A stretch of DNA of 64,000 bases from the NCBI GenBank assembly GCA_021234155.1, contig JAJEKV010000003.1:24336874-24400873 (forward strand). Reading direction: 5' to 3'. Positions 54,557 through 64,000 of this stretch are shown here, in pieces (within the stretch, counting starts at the first letter, position 1; each line of letters begins with the position of its first letter). Under the pieces are notes generated by a model. That model did no database searches. It was not told where the DNA came from and was given only the letters and a program-made list of their open reading frames with translations. The position numbers and the translations under genes were made by a program. Origin of the DNA: Isoetes taiwanensis (lineage: Eukaryota > Streptophyta > Lycopodiopsida > Isoetales > Isoetaceae).

Positions 54557-55520
54557 TTGGCGTCGATCAATTCAGAGATGACTTGGCCGTCGAACTGCTC
54601 CATAAACTGTGGATATTGTTTTACTATATCTTGTTTTAATACCCACGTTGCGTCTTCCACAGACAAGTGTTTCCACTTGACTAGGTACTGAAGAGATTCA
54701 GACCCTTCTTTTTTCCTTGAATGCCTTGTGAAGAATCAATTCTGGAGCTATTTCAATTTGTTCCTCAATCATCTCCAACAAGGTTGGAGTCTCCAAAACC
54801 TCCTCTAGGTTTGGAGTATGCCTTTCAAGTAGGCTCACGTGGAAGACCTTGTGGACTTTTAGATGAGCAGATAAGTCAAGCTTATATGATTGGCTCCCTA
54901 TTCGCTTGACAATCCTCAAAGGCCCTGCTTATCTTGGAGCAAGTTTCTTACAATTGTCAATGCGAAGCTTCACTTGCTTCACCTTTACTTGAGCCAAACT
55001 TTATCTTCTACAACAACTCTCGAGGAGTTTCATGTCCATCTGCTAGACTCTTCTAATGTGCCCTTGCTGTTAAAAGATATTCTCGCACTTCTACCACAAG
55101 TTGTTGGTGCATATCTTCCAAAAGTTGTTGAGAACCTTCTACCTTGGACACTAGATTGTGCTACGTATCTGGGGTCAAGCATTGATAACCATAATTGATC
55201 ATGAAGCGAGACGTCTTCAATGACCCTTGTTTCGTATTATTATATGCAACTGACTAGGTGGATGTAATCGGTCCATTTGGATTGCTTGTTCCAAACATAG
55301 TTTCTCAACATGTCCTTCAAGGTCCTGTTGGTGCACTCCATTTGCCTATTTGTCGGAAGATGATAAGCATAACTCATCCACAACTTGGTTCAGATTGTGT
55401 TGAAGAAGTCTTGCCAAAACACGCTACTAAACTTCGAATCTCTATCAGAGACGATTGCCCTGAGCATTCCATGCAATCTAACAAAAGACGAAGAGGACAG
55501 AGGGAAGACCGAATGGGAGG
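54557..55520 (-). pseudogene. Chromovirus (Ty3/Gypsy) integrase and chromodomain, decayed
   Basis: Minus-strand frames in order. SDRDSKFSSVFWQDFF, the second catalytic Asp region of integrase, near 55440. LPTNRQMECTNRTLKDMLRN, where the usual DGQTE is altered. Then a helical part (LLEDMHQQLVVE, REYLLTARAH), KLAPR, GPLRIVKRIGSQSYKLDL, LKVHKVFHVSLLERH, and a chromodomain-like tail ESLQYLVKWKHLSVEDATWV. Multiple stops and frame changes. In intact chromoviruses the chromodomain directs insertion to heterochromatin. Gag and RT are not adjacent; the Gypsy piece at 50460 may or may not be from the same element. Confidence 0.8.
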
Positions 55521-55612
55521 ACATTAAAGACGTAGAATTGACCTTCAAGCTTAAAACCTAGGAAAGTGTGGTGAGGGGTCAAATAGAGACGTGGTGATAT
55601 CCTAACTTAAGA

Positions 55613-56207
55613 TCAACAACGAAAAAAAAAAACACTAGGCAGACATAAATGTGAAAGCAACTCAAGAGACTCATATCGAAAAGAGGGGATCGTCAAGAAA
55701 GAGTTCAAACACTGCAAGTCCAGGATGAGGCAAAATTTGTTTAGGCCCCTGGGGACGACATCTAAGGGAGAGCAAAAGAAAGGGCAGGAGATGATAGAGG
55801 ATGCGGCACCTATATGCAAGAGATCGGCCATGACAAACTGTGCAAAAACTAGGTGGACAGACAAAGAAGAGTGGTCTGGAGCAGAAAAGGCATTAGATGA
55901 ATGAGTAGAGACCAAGGAAAGCGATAATTAAATTGTATCCAATTCAAGGCATGCTGTGAGGAACAGATGGACTATTAGAAAGGAGAGCAACCTAGAGGCA
56001 GTTTAGGACTCCAGTAGTAGAAGCTAGATCGTCAACAAGCGAGGGATCGACGCCAAGATGAGGGATGACCGAGATAAATGGAACTGGAAAAAAAGGGGAG
56101 GCACAAACTGTAAGTGACACTCCAACATTAGGAAAGTGAGAAATTCCAAATAAGCCAAGTGGATTCACGTAGACAAGAGAAGAACCCCACAAGCTTAATT
56201 CAAACAT
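55613..56207 (-). pseudogene. Reverse transcriptase fragment, DIRS- or Gypsy-like
   Basis: Minus frame 55915-55613 contains SIISCPFFCSPLDVVPRGLN, KFCLILDLQCLNSFLTIPSF and RYESLELLSHL. The pattern SPL.VVP....LRLILDLRYLNSFL..PSFKYE is RT motif 1-2 of DIRS-type and some Gypsy elements; I favour DIRS-like but cannot settle it. The upstream frame 56207-55992 (NPLGLFGISHFPNVGVSL) may be the preceding linker. No catalytic YxDD remains. Confidence 0.55.
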
Positions 56208-56209
56208 CC

Positions 56210-58777
56210 ATATCTAAACTAATGATGTTGGCCAAAGAAAGATCAGACAACCATGCCTTCCAAATCGTCCACTGGCATCTATAAGTAGTTGGAAAAAACA
56301 CTAGTAAGTTGAATTGAAGCAATATTAAAAAAAAATAGTGCATACCAAGTTCTTGGCGTTGCTTTGACAACTCTAACATGGAGCCTCCAATGGGAACCCC
56401 TCCCTCTGGATATCCAATCAAGGTGGATAACATGTGGTACATGCAAATATTCACGTTGCATTGCAAAACCTGCACCTTCAAAATTCGCCATTGCACCTCT
56501 GTCAAGTTTGTGGTGTCGCAATGCGAGTCAGAGAACATCATAGCATGCTTCTGCCATTTGCCATCCCAATGTCCTCCAAGGACCCAGTTGTGGCATAGAT
56601 AACTACATGCAATCACGAAAAATGAGTTGTATTTTCAGTAATTGTGGTCAACCATACATGTCATGCCTCATAACACTCTCATTATCTTTGTAATCCTCCA
56701 CAAGCTCGTGTAGGTGGCCGAGATATTCCCACTTGGTGGTGCAAGTCATCATGAGGGAAAGGCGAGAATAGATATCTTTCTTTCTTGCTTGGCCTGGTAC
56801 CTGCAAGGGGATAGTGATTGAAGACTTCGAGGTGATGCCATATGTACACATAGAAGAGAAATTACCTTCGGTAGCAGATACTTTAGCCATGCCCGTTTCG
56901 TATGGAACCAACACGCAAGGACGTGACATGCGATTTGCGAGCAATAGATTACGCGATATAATATGCATTATATAATAACTTCCATAGATGGTTCACCTGT
57001 GTCTCCCCTAGCCAGCAATGTGGGTCCTCGACAATGACATCATCTAATGCTGCTCGTTCTGCATTGTCGAGGTTTATCATAATAGCCCTAGGTCGAACGC
57101 TACCCATGCGGGCAAAGACTGCATGCAGGGCGACTTCCAATGCCAATCTCTCATGGTACTCCCCAGGCACAGTGGTGCACAACATGTAGAAAACAGGTAT
57201 ACTGATACCATTGAGATTAGGGATATGTGCACCATATAGTGGACAACCATACATGTTAGTTCGGAACGTGGAATCCATGGTCCAACCACCCTTTGGACTA
57301 TACTTGATAGCTTGTTCCAGCATCCATTTGTCATGACAATCCAAGGCCACCTAGCCGGAAAATCGTGGTCGGGTGCATAAAGTTGGTGGTATATGACCTT
57401 TCCTGATCTAACCCAAGCATCTATTCCACTCTCTACGGCATCCCAATCTGGCCCAAGGAACGCTCCTGCAATACAATAGGCGTGGTAACTCAAAAAAGAT
57501 AAAAAAAAACTTATTTCATTCCTTCCATGTTGGATAAGTGTACATACCTTTTATATGTAAGTGGTAACCAATGTGCCATATATCCTCGTGGGCCACCTTG
57601 AAGGGATAAGTGGCTCGCTCAACGGGTGTGGTAGTGCGATACAACTCCTTTCCTCTCTCTAACATATTACTTCACACAGTTTGAAAATCTCTCGTGTCCA
57701 GCCGCATGTTAGCAGTCACCTCTGCAACAGAGGGATGCAAGGGCCGGGACCGTTCATCATCTTCAGCCACGGGTTGTGTCCATCATGCCCAACACGAATG
57801 TGTATTGTGGCATAACTATCTATACTCAGATTGCTCGGCACCACTATGTGAAGACGAAACCCGCATCTTATTTTGAAACTCCTTCTTGTCTGTCTTCCTT
57901 GACACAGACCACGCCTCCGAGCACTTTCCCCTCGATGACAGATGTAATCAACACATATCATATCATTCATCCAATCCTTAGTATGGCATTGAAGTAACCT
58001 GACCTTATGACCTATTTGTAACTGCTCCACTCGACTTTCCAAGGAGTGGATGGCAATATCTCCTCATAATTGAATAACTCTTGTCTCCTTGTAGGCTTCG
58101 TCGGACGAGAATTGCACTTACGTACTTCTATGTATTGCCTCACATAATCTTCTGGAATGCCATGAAACTTGGCTCCAATCTGCCATACCTTCTTGATGTT
58201 ATCTAGAGTAGGACATATAGGTAAGTGGCCTAGACCACCTTCGACATGAGCTCTGAAAATGATTTGCTTCCACATCCACGATGGTGGGATGTAGAGCCCT
58301 TTGCCAAAGGTCAAGCGCATGAGAAGCCGAGATTCTGTATGGACTTGCAACTTCTCTTGGAAGCTCGACCACCTCGTTATGATTTGTGTATCTCGTGGCT
58401 TTTGTGTTTGGCGAATATACCCCGCAGGAAAATTAGGATCTACTTGAAGGACATCTTGAACAGAGGGATGGACGGAACTTTGGACATAATGCACCATCAA
58501 ATAGTATGAAGCTTCGTTAAAAACGTAGTCTTCAGCTGAGGCAATCACAGGAATAGGAGGGAATAGGAGGGAATAGTTGAATGTAACGTTCCTCTTCCAA
58601 GGGATCATAATCCATATTTGGTCTTGCATTGTCTTCATCGTATAGATCCTCAAAACTTACAACATTGTCAATATTTTCAAAAGCAAAATCACTTACAGTT
58701 GCGTCCGAATCATATAGTGATGAATCTATAGAAGCATCCTCCTCGCATCGTTCAAATGCATCAAGCTCCGGATCCAT
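56210..58777 (-). pseudogene. MULE-like transposase gene, decayed
   Basis: Minus-strand frames in order. Acidic N-terminus MDPELDAFERCEEDASIDSS. Then YVFNEASYYLMVHYVQSSVH, RLTFGKGLYIPPSWMWKQII, AHVEGGLGHLPICPTLDNIK, YVRQYIEVRKCNS. A zinc- or FAR1-like segment RGLCQGRQTRRSFKIRCGF. Then the transposase core: KYSPKGGWTMDSTFRTNMYG (first Asp), ISIPVFYMLCTTVPGEYHER, RPRAIMINLDNAE (second Asp). The C-terminus reads SDSHCDTTNLTEVQWRILKV, CNVNICMYHMLSTLIGYPEG and KQRQELGMHYF. This is the layout of Mutator-type DDE proteins. At least five frameshifts or stops are seen, one caused by an extra 11-bp unit at 58555-58575. It once moved the element; now dead. Confidence 0.72.
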
Positions 58778-58839
58778 AAGGAGAATGCAATGGTGGAGAG
58801 CAAGCGCAAGAAGAGCATAGACCCTTAGAAATTTTTTGA

Positions 58840-59325
58840 TCAGACGTGGAAACCCTTCTTATTTTCCCCCATTTGTGGAAATCCTTCCTATTTTCTCATG
58901 CATTGGAAAATAGGAAGGGTTTCCATTTGAATTAAATTTTGAATTCTCGGGTGGCGTGCATATTTATGAGCGTGCCCCATTAATGGGCGGCGTTCGTCTT
59001 GAAAGGCGTGGTCCATAAAGGTCACCACGTTTCAATAATAAAAATACTAAAAAAAAGGGGTGGAAACCCTTCTGGTTTTCAAAATTGGAAACCCTTCTAA
59101 ATTTCCCTGGAAACCCTTCCTATTTTCCATGGAAACCCTTCCTATTTTCCAAACTTAGAAATTTGGAATGGTTTCCATGAAAATTAGGAAGGGTTTCCAT
59201 GGAAACCCTTCCTGGTTTTAATGAAAGCCGGAATGGTTTTTATAGAAAATAGGAAGGGTTTCCATGGAAATTTGGAAGGGTTTTCAGGAAAATTTGGAAG
59301 GGTTTCCATGGGAGGCCAACCCAAA
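58840..59325. repeat. Cluster of direct and inverted GGAAACCCTTCCTATTTTCC motifs
   Basis: About fifteen copies of TGGAAACCCTTC and its complement GAAGGGTTTCCA occur in both orientations, many adjacent and able to form hairpins (for example 59125-59215, where TTTCCATGGAAA joins two copies). The interior spacer 58930-59040 is unique. The cluster lies just 5' of the MULE-like gene, where a terminal or subterminal repeat region is expected, but no matching array is found at its 3' side. Confidence 0.88.
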
Positions 59326-59572
59326 TCAACCATCGAAGATTTTGGGTCAAATTGTCAGCCAAATAACAATAATAAATATAAAACCAAGTCACTACAACAA
59401 AACATTTATAGCTACAAAGAAATCAAATCAATTAACGTCATATATTAGGCTTCATATTATATGTTTAACAATGCAAACACTTAAACATTTTACTCTAGAA
59501 ACTTTTATCTTTTTAATTTACTTAGGAACATGTGCCCTTCATTTCGCAGTCTTGGCGAAAGACAAAATGGGG

Positions 59573-60064
59573 TGTTGATTTGACTCAGGACCTTACTGTC
59601 AAGAGGGGCAAAGCACTTGCACTATAGGTTGTTGATTTAAACTTAATGTAAAAGAAAAGACTTATATTTGATTGTTGCATCTCTTGTGATGTCTTTTATT
59701 TCCTTTGGATTGGGCCTTGCCTTGATTTATCTCTATGCTCCTCGAGCGTGCCAAATATTATTCCAAGACCTGCAGAAACAGTAGATTGAAATGTTTTTGA
59801 TTAATTGATTTTATAGATTGGCCAATTGCCATGAAAGTTTGCTTGATGGCTTGTGAATGTCATGCGTTAATTGTTCATTTGACGGCTAGAAGATCAGGAA
59901 ATCCCTGAGCACTAGAATCCTATGCTGACTCATATCGTCCTAGGTTGAGGAGATTTAAGGACTGCCATTAGAAATCTTTAAGGCCTGTACTTGGATATTT
60001 GGAACAACCTTAGTCTATCTGGTGAGGAGGTGAATATACAAATAACTGGAAGGTTGGGATTATA
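59573..60064 (-). repeat. Dispersed repeat copy D (inverted)
   Basis: The reverse complement matches about 43957-44475 of copy B, including GTTGATTTAAACTTAATGTA and CCAAATATTATTCCAAG. Its inner end, GGTTGGGATTATAG, abuts the tail of a LINE fragment at 60065. Confidence 0.88.
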
Positions 60065-60510
60065 GAATAGAATAGAATAGAATTGTTTTTATCGTCCACG
60101 GAGACCAATCGGCCTATGGGACCCAATACAAAAAGCGCAGCAGTCACATTACTGCCCGGATTAAAAAACCCCCACCCCGAAGGGTTTTCGAGGGAAAAAC
60201 CGTGGCAGCAATAAGACTGCTGACATCAATTAAATAGTTGACTGGGGGCATATCTGAGCCCTCAAGTCCAGTACTTCCTGAATGTATGATCTGAGTGAGC
60301 GCACCGAAGTCGTGCCCAGTATCATGTGTAGCGGCTCATCAGGTCTAATCAACTGAGCATAGCGTGTCCGAATCTGATCATATGCTGGGCAGCTCTGGAA
60401 AGTGTGACACTCATCCTCAACAGCTCCCGTCTGGCAGCACTGACAAACCCTATCCTGACGTGGCTGATACAAAAACAAAGTTTTTGATCTACAAAACAAT
60501 GATCCAAGAA
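60065..60510 (-). mobile_element. LINE 3' fragment with (TTCTA)n tail
   Basis: On the minus strand the frame 60499-60230 ends a LINE ORF: RVCQCCQTGAVEDECHTFQS, CPAYDQIRTRYAQLI, the CCHC-like C-terminal motif. The 3' end carries ATTCT repeats (60065-60083 on plus as ATAGAATAGAAT) in place of poly(A) and abuts repeat copy D. A hairpin-like CCCCGAAGGGTTTTCGAGGG lies near 60174. The right limit is unclear, and I found no target duplication. Confidence 0.75.
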
Positions 60511-61392
60511 TAAGATAATCACAAATAGCTACAAATTCTAGCCTTCACGGCTATGCTCTCCACCCAACCGGGCTCAGGCTCAACAAGACAGCGAGAAATC
60601 GTTATCTGACTGTCTCAAGCAAGAAAGCGAGAATTCGTTATCTGGCTTTCTCAAGCATCCAGCAATTCAGCTCAAATACTATTTCAAACGGCTAGGACTG
60701 TGACAAAGAGGGAAACTCTGCTAAAGACTCAACCGAAAACTCTAGCCATGACCAGAGAATAATTTTCATTTTATAGAGGCAGATCAATCTATTTCCGGAA
60801 AACCTTTTGTTTAGTCAGAAATATCTTCCAAAAAGGCAAATATCCGTTAATAGCAAGGATTCGAATTAGTTCCGGCCTTTTACAAGATGAAATCTCCGGG
60901 ACCTTTTTCTAGCTCTGTTATGTTTTCGGTTGAAATTTGGCTTAACGGGTTCGCGACCCGTTATCAGCCATGCTTATATTTTAAATAAGATTTCCAATGG
61001 TTTATTGCTTTAAGAAATGTAATATCAACCTTAGCCTAAATATCATAATTTAAAAGCATAGCTTAGAACCTAGACTAATCTCTAATATTGCACACTGACC
61101 CCGAATTTTGGTCCACAGTTGTTTTTTACTTGTACGGAAGTGTTGTTTTATGCCAAAAACAACACCAAAATGGCCCCAAAAGTCCACGTGGCCCGTTTAT
61201 CCGGATTTGCACAAAGAGACAGTGGTTTTTTGGCAAAAAATCCCACGGTGGTTTTTCTGACACTTTTTCGTTTTTTTGTCAACGTGTCCTTTTTTTCAGT
61301 GTTGTTTTTACCGAACTTTTTCGACGTGTAGTTTTTTTCTTGACTGTAGTTTTTGAAGGAGCTATACGTTGTTTGTCTTCTAAATAACATGC
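60511..61392. other. Intergenic, nothing recognised
   Basis: GAGAAATCGTTATCTGACT and GAGAATTCGTTATCTGGCT near 60592-60650 are a short tandem pair. 61088-61390 is T-rich with overlapping ORFs on both strands, not convincing. Confidence 0.5.
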
Positions 61393-61634
61393 GTAGATTT
61401 AGATATTACTACAGGTTAAAAATAATATTACAACATCAAAATCGATGGTTTTTAAAAAAAATTACATGTTGTTTAATAAAATACCACATGCGCTATTTAA
61501 ATTTAGCTATTGTAGATTTAGATATTACTACAGGTTAAAAATAATATTACAACATCAAAATCGATGGTTTTTTAAAAAAAAATACATGTTGTTTAATAAA
61601 ATACCACATGCGCTATTTAAATCTAGCTATTGTT
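61393..61634. repeat. Tandem duplication, unit about 120 bp, two copies
   Basis: The unit from TAGATTTAGATATTACTAC to ATGCGCTATTTAAATTTAGC repeats at 61393 and 61513 with one or two changes. ATATCAACACGTGGCACATT is also doubled at about 61797-61840. Confidence 0.92.
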
Positions 61635-61840
61635 GTTAATGCTACCAACTATTGTTTTTCAAAAATAAGGACATGTAAAAAACATTATTATGACACATAG
61701 AAAAGCGAGGTGTTGTTTTTGAAGTGTTTTTTAACCAATGAAATATTAACACGTGCATGCTTTTTAAATAAAAACTCATTATTTTTATTAATGAAATATC
61801 AACACGTGGCACATTGAAATATCAACACGTGGCACATTAA

Positions 61841-62374
61841 AAAAAGCTAATATGTACCAAAAATCAATATATCATGAATTGCTTAATTTAAAATAAAAAT
61901 GCCTTTTTGGGAATCGAACCCAAACAAGTCCATAAAGCATAATATTATTTATTTGTAATCCAAATTTTAAAATTCTATCACTGATTATAGGATAATGGGG
62001 AAGATAAGGCTTGTTAATAATATCTTTTGGATTTTAAGTGGATTATTGTTTTGTGAGAAAGTTCAAACCAGAACACTGAAATATAACAATGCCAATGGAT
62101 GCATTTTTCAAAACATTAAAATTCTACAAAGACTATTATTGCAGTGCCTTAGTAAGTTTTCAAATCTTGATGGTTTGCCTATTATATTACAAACTGCACG
62201 AAGTTGAAATGGATTGTTTCTCCAGTTGCTTGTGAGCATTTGATTTTACACGATCTGTGCCGCAATGCAATAGTATGCTTTGCAACATTTTTCTTCTCTC
62301 AGAAACGACAAAGAAAGTATGATGAGAACATGATTGAAATCTCAAATTGGAGCAAAAACAAATGCCACATGTAC
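61841..62374. other. Spacer with no recognised gene
   Basis: AT-rich. 61905-61930 resembles the T-arm and 3' acceptor side of a tRNA on the minus strand (GGGTTCGATTCCC) without any other tRNA part. The plus ORF 61995-62207 has no domain. Confidence 0.45.
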
Positions 62375-62609
62375 CTCTGATGTTTTCTTAGGCTGCTTTA
62401 GCTCCTCAAATTTAGGAGCATCATTTTTTAATTTCTTGCCCATCCATTTCTTCAGTTCAGATCGATTGAAGAGCAAAAGGGCTAGTTCTGCAAACAAAGT
62501 TAACAGAAGTAAGGAGTAGAGCACAGAAGAATGGCAGAAACGTAAATGCAAAATCCAGCAAGATTACTTGCCTTCACTTCCATCGTCTAAAATTGCTGGA
62601 CTTAGCTTG
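62375..62609 (-). other. Two-exon piece of an unidentified gene
   Basis: On the minus strand, 62609-62572 (38 nt, after TTTTCCAG) and 62487-62375 (113 nt, after TTTGCAG and before GTACAT) join in phase to encode KLSPAILDDGSEELALLLFN, RSELKKWMGKKLKNDAPKFE, ELKQPKKTSE. The intron between begins GCAAGT, a GC-AG intron. Phases agree exactly and the joined protein is free of stops, so this is likely a true gene or recent copy. I do not recognise the family. Further exons would lie at lower coordinates (3') and above 62610 (5') but I could not place them. Confidence 0.5.
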
Positions 62610-63101
62610 CTGGAAAAGACTTAACAAATTAGTAGTAGGCTAAACAAATCTATGCAGCTAAATAGAGCAATCTACTAGTATTAGCATTATAGTTTACCAG
62701 ATTTGTACTGTCAACCCGTTCAGAGAGGAAACAAATTCAAGCATAAAAAATATTTTGATTGCTGGACAGACCCGAGTTGAGTAGTTCTGTCCTGTTTAAA
62801 TGAATCGATCTATAACAGCCAGGTAAACATTTCCTACATGCCCGAAGTATGTAACTCAGCTCTATCTATATAGATCGACCTCTCATAGGCAGGCAAACTA
62901 GAATCCAATACCAGGATAGACGCACCTGGGGAAGCATCACACAGTGTTCCAATCCGCCAAGCACGTCCCGCTCAGCCAGACCTCCGCTCAAGCATGCACC
63001 CATCACCAAGAAATCATCAGAGCCCAATCGAAGAGGGAGGGAAATGACGGCAATGCCATGCAGCCAGTAGATTGACAGATTTTAACAGTAAAAAACGAAA
63101 G
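62610..63101. other. Region upstream of the two-exon piece, nothing recognised
   Basis: No exon could be placed with confidence. It may hold the 5' part or promoter of the minus-strand gene. Confidence 0.35.
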
Positions 63102-63292
63102 GGGAAGAGCTTAGTTTGGGAACCAAAGGGACACTGCCGGATTTGCATGCGCTTCAAGAAAGGGGGAAGAGCTTACGTTTGGGAACCCAAAGGGACATTG
63201 CCGGATTTGCATGCGCTTCAAGAAAGCGGGAAGAGCTTAGGTTTGGGGAACCCAAAGGGACATTGCCGGATTTGCATGCGCTTCGCCTTCGC
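63102..63292. repeat. Tandem repeat, unit about 64 bp, three copies
   Basis: Units share GGGAAGAGCTTA, TTTGGGAACC, CAAAGGGACA and TGCCGGATTTGCATGCGCTT. Copies start near 63102, 63166 and 63228. ATTTGCATGCGC is a conserved palindromic word (GCATGC). Plus-strand ORFs through it only mirror the repeat. Confidence 0.92.
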
Positions 63293-63803
63293 TATAGTTG
63301 GAGCAAGATGAAGCAGTCATTGCCATAGCTGGGCACAGGGCAACGCGGGAAACAAAGAAACACAAACTGGCCCATTAAGGCCAACCAATACGATGAGAAA
63401 GCCTGGATCACAATCTAGGCCGTTAATCTCAACTCACCTCGGCCGTTAGATGGGGATGCAGGTTAAATAGAAAACGAAAATTCTAAAAATGCCTCTTACT
63501 TCTTTATAATTTTAAAAGTGACCCTCCATTTTTTTTTTATTTGTTGAAATGCCTCTAGCCTACTTCATATACTAGGAGGATTAATCACTGTGATTAACAA
63601 GAAGCCCAACAAGGGTGACCGTGAATTTTTCGTTTTGTCATAGCAGACCTCCTTGAAGCTCAAGCCTCGCGTTTTCGCATTGAACATGCTGCTTGTTTTT
63701 ACATAAGTGATTTTGATGTCAGATTTATCATTTTTTGCCAACAAAATTTGCGTTTAATCTTGCCACATTGCCGGGCCTTATCATTTTTGAGACCCTTGAC
63801 AAC

Positions 63804-63878
63804 ATGGCAACTGGGTCGGAGATTCCGCCTCCGGAATGGAAAGCGGCACAGCAATTCCACTCAAGCGGTCACATGCAG
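63804..63878 (+). other. Possible first coding exon of a plus-strand gene
   Basis: ATG in a good context (ACAACATGGCA) opens 25 codons, MATGSEIPPPEWKAAQQFHS, SGHMQ, ending at a consensus donor CAG/GTAAGAACC. The downstream gene would lie outside the window. Not recognised. CAACTGGGTCGGAGATTCCG also resembles the GTGGGTCGCGGATTCCAG repeats just after it, so it could be part of a repeat. Confidence 0.35.
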
Positions 63879-63909
63879 GTAAGAACCAAGCAAAACTCCC
63901 AGTTGCCAT

Positions 63910-63982
63910 GTTGTGGCGGCCTGGAAGTGGGTCGCGGATTCCAGATTGTGGCGGCCTGGCAGTGGGTCGCGGATTCCAGACC
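63910..63982. repeat. Direct repeat, unit 34 bp, two copies
   Basis: GTGGCGGCCTGG, then A or C, then AGTGGGTCGCGGATTCCAGA, occurs at about 63913 and 63947. GC-rich edge of the window. Confidence 0.9.
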
Positions 63983-64000
63983 CGCTCCTGGCTCCCGCCG

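Noticed and set aside
61905-61932. tRNA gene on the minus strand
   Set aside because: Only a T-arm-like GGGTTCGATTCCC is present; no D-arm, anticodon arm or pairing 5' acceptor strand is found upstream.
63072-63328. Plus ORFs of 70-79 residues with repeated PKGTLPDLHAL
   Set aside because: They are the translation of the 64-bp tandem repeat.

Overview
The window looks like nuclear DNA of a land plant with a large, repeat-rich genome. The remnants are of plant gene families with plant-type introns: COI1-like F-box/LRR, DYW-type PPR, ABCG half transporter, SLAC/SLAH anion channel, aldo-keto reductase, SF1 splicing factor and an ankyrin-PGG membrane protein. They sit among Copia, chromovirus Gypsy, several LINE families and MULE-like elements. 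The DYW-PPR ending and the style of the transposons remind me of ferns, so a fern or another non-flowering vascular plant is my best guess. That is inference. I see no intact single-copy host gene; almost every coding stretch is a transposon ORF or a broken gene fragment.

Layout. 1-8908 is copy A of a long dispersed repeat and 40233-45236 is copy B. Shorter copies lie at 15963-16471 (C) and, inverted, at 59573-60064 (D). Copy A carries a LINE insertion (1740-2477), a 2.34-kb terminal-inverted-repeat element (3075-5412) and a block with an ankyrin-PGG pseudogene (6413-8194). Copy B preserves the empty sites of the first two, and on its minus strand holds exons of an SF1-like branchpoint-binding protein. 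13628-14132 is a COI1-like pseudogene fragment followed by a (TTCTA)n microsatellite.

16472 to about 26138 is a nest. A 5'-truncated Copia element is interrupted in its reverse transcriptase by a GC-rich LINE with an 18-bp target duplication. It is interrupted again in its 3' LTR by a 5,869-bp DNA transposon (19858-25726) with perfect 23-bp terminal repeats, a 4-bp duplication and two convergent genes: a coiled-coil/zinc-finger protein and an SDG-motif transposase-like protein. This transposon is the most notable system in the window. A fold-back element with arms of about 120 bp follows at 26129-26579.

27313-28290 is a PPR fragment joined directly to an ABCG fragment. 29861-30588 and 32735-33471 are duplicate units carrying an aldo-keto reductase exon and a LINE tail, separated by an inverted LINE reverse-transcriptase fragment. 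34527-35175 is a broken zinc-finger gene and 36776-38862 a SLAC/SLAH channel pseudogene. 45237-48812 is a GATTCC-rich satellite with higher-order duplications, and 48826-49120 a GC-rich GTATAC motif array. The last third holds Gypsy pieces (50460-51370, 54557-55520), another RT fragment (55613-56207), a MULE-like transposase pseudogene with a palindrome cluster at its 5' side (56210-59325), a LINE fragment (60065-60510), tandem repeats and two sets of unassigned exon-like sequences near the right edge.

All calls were made by reading sequence by eye. Boundaries of dispersed repeats are approximate, and single-base frameshifts could be assembly errors.
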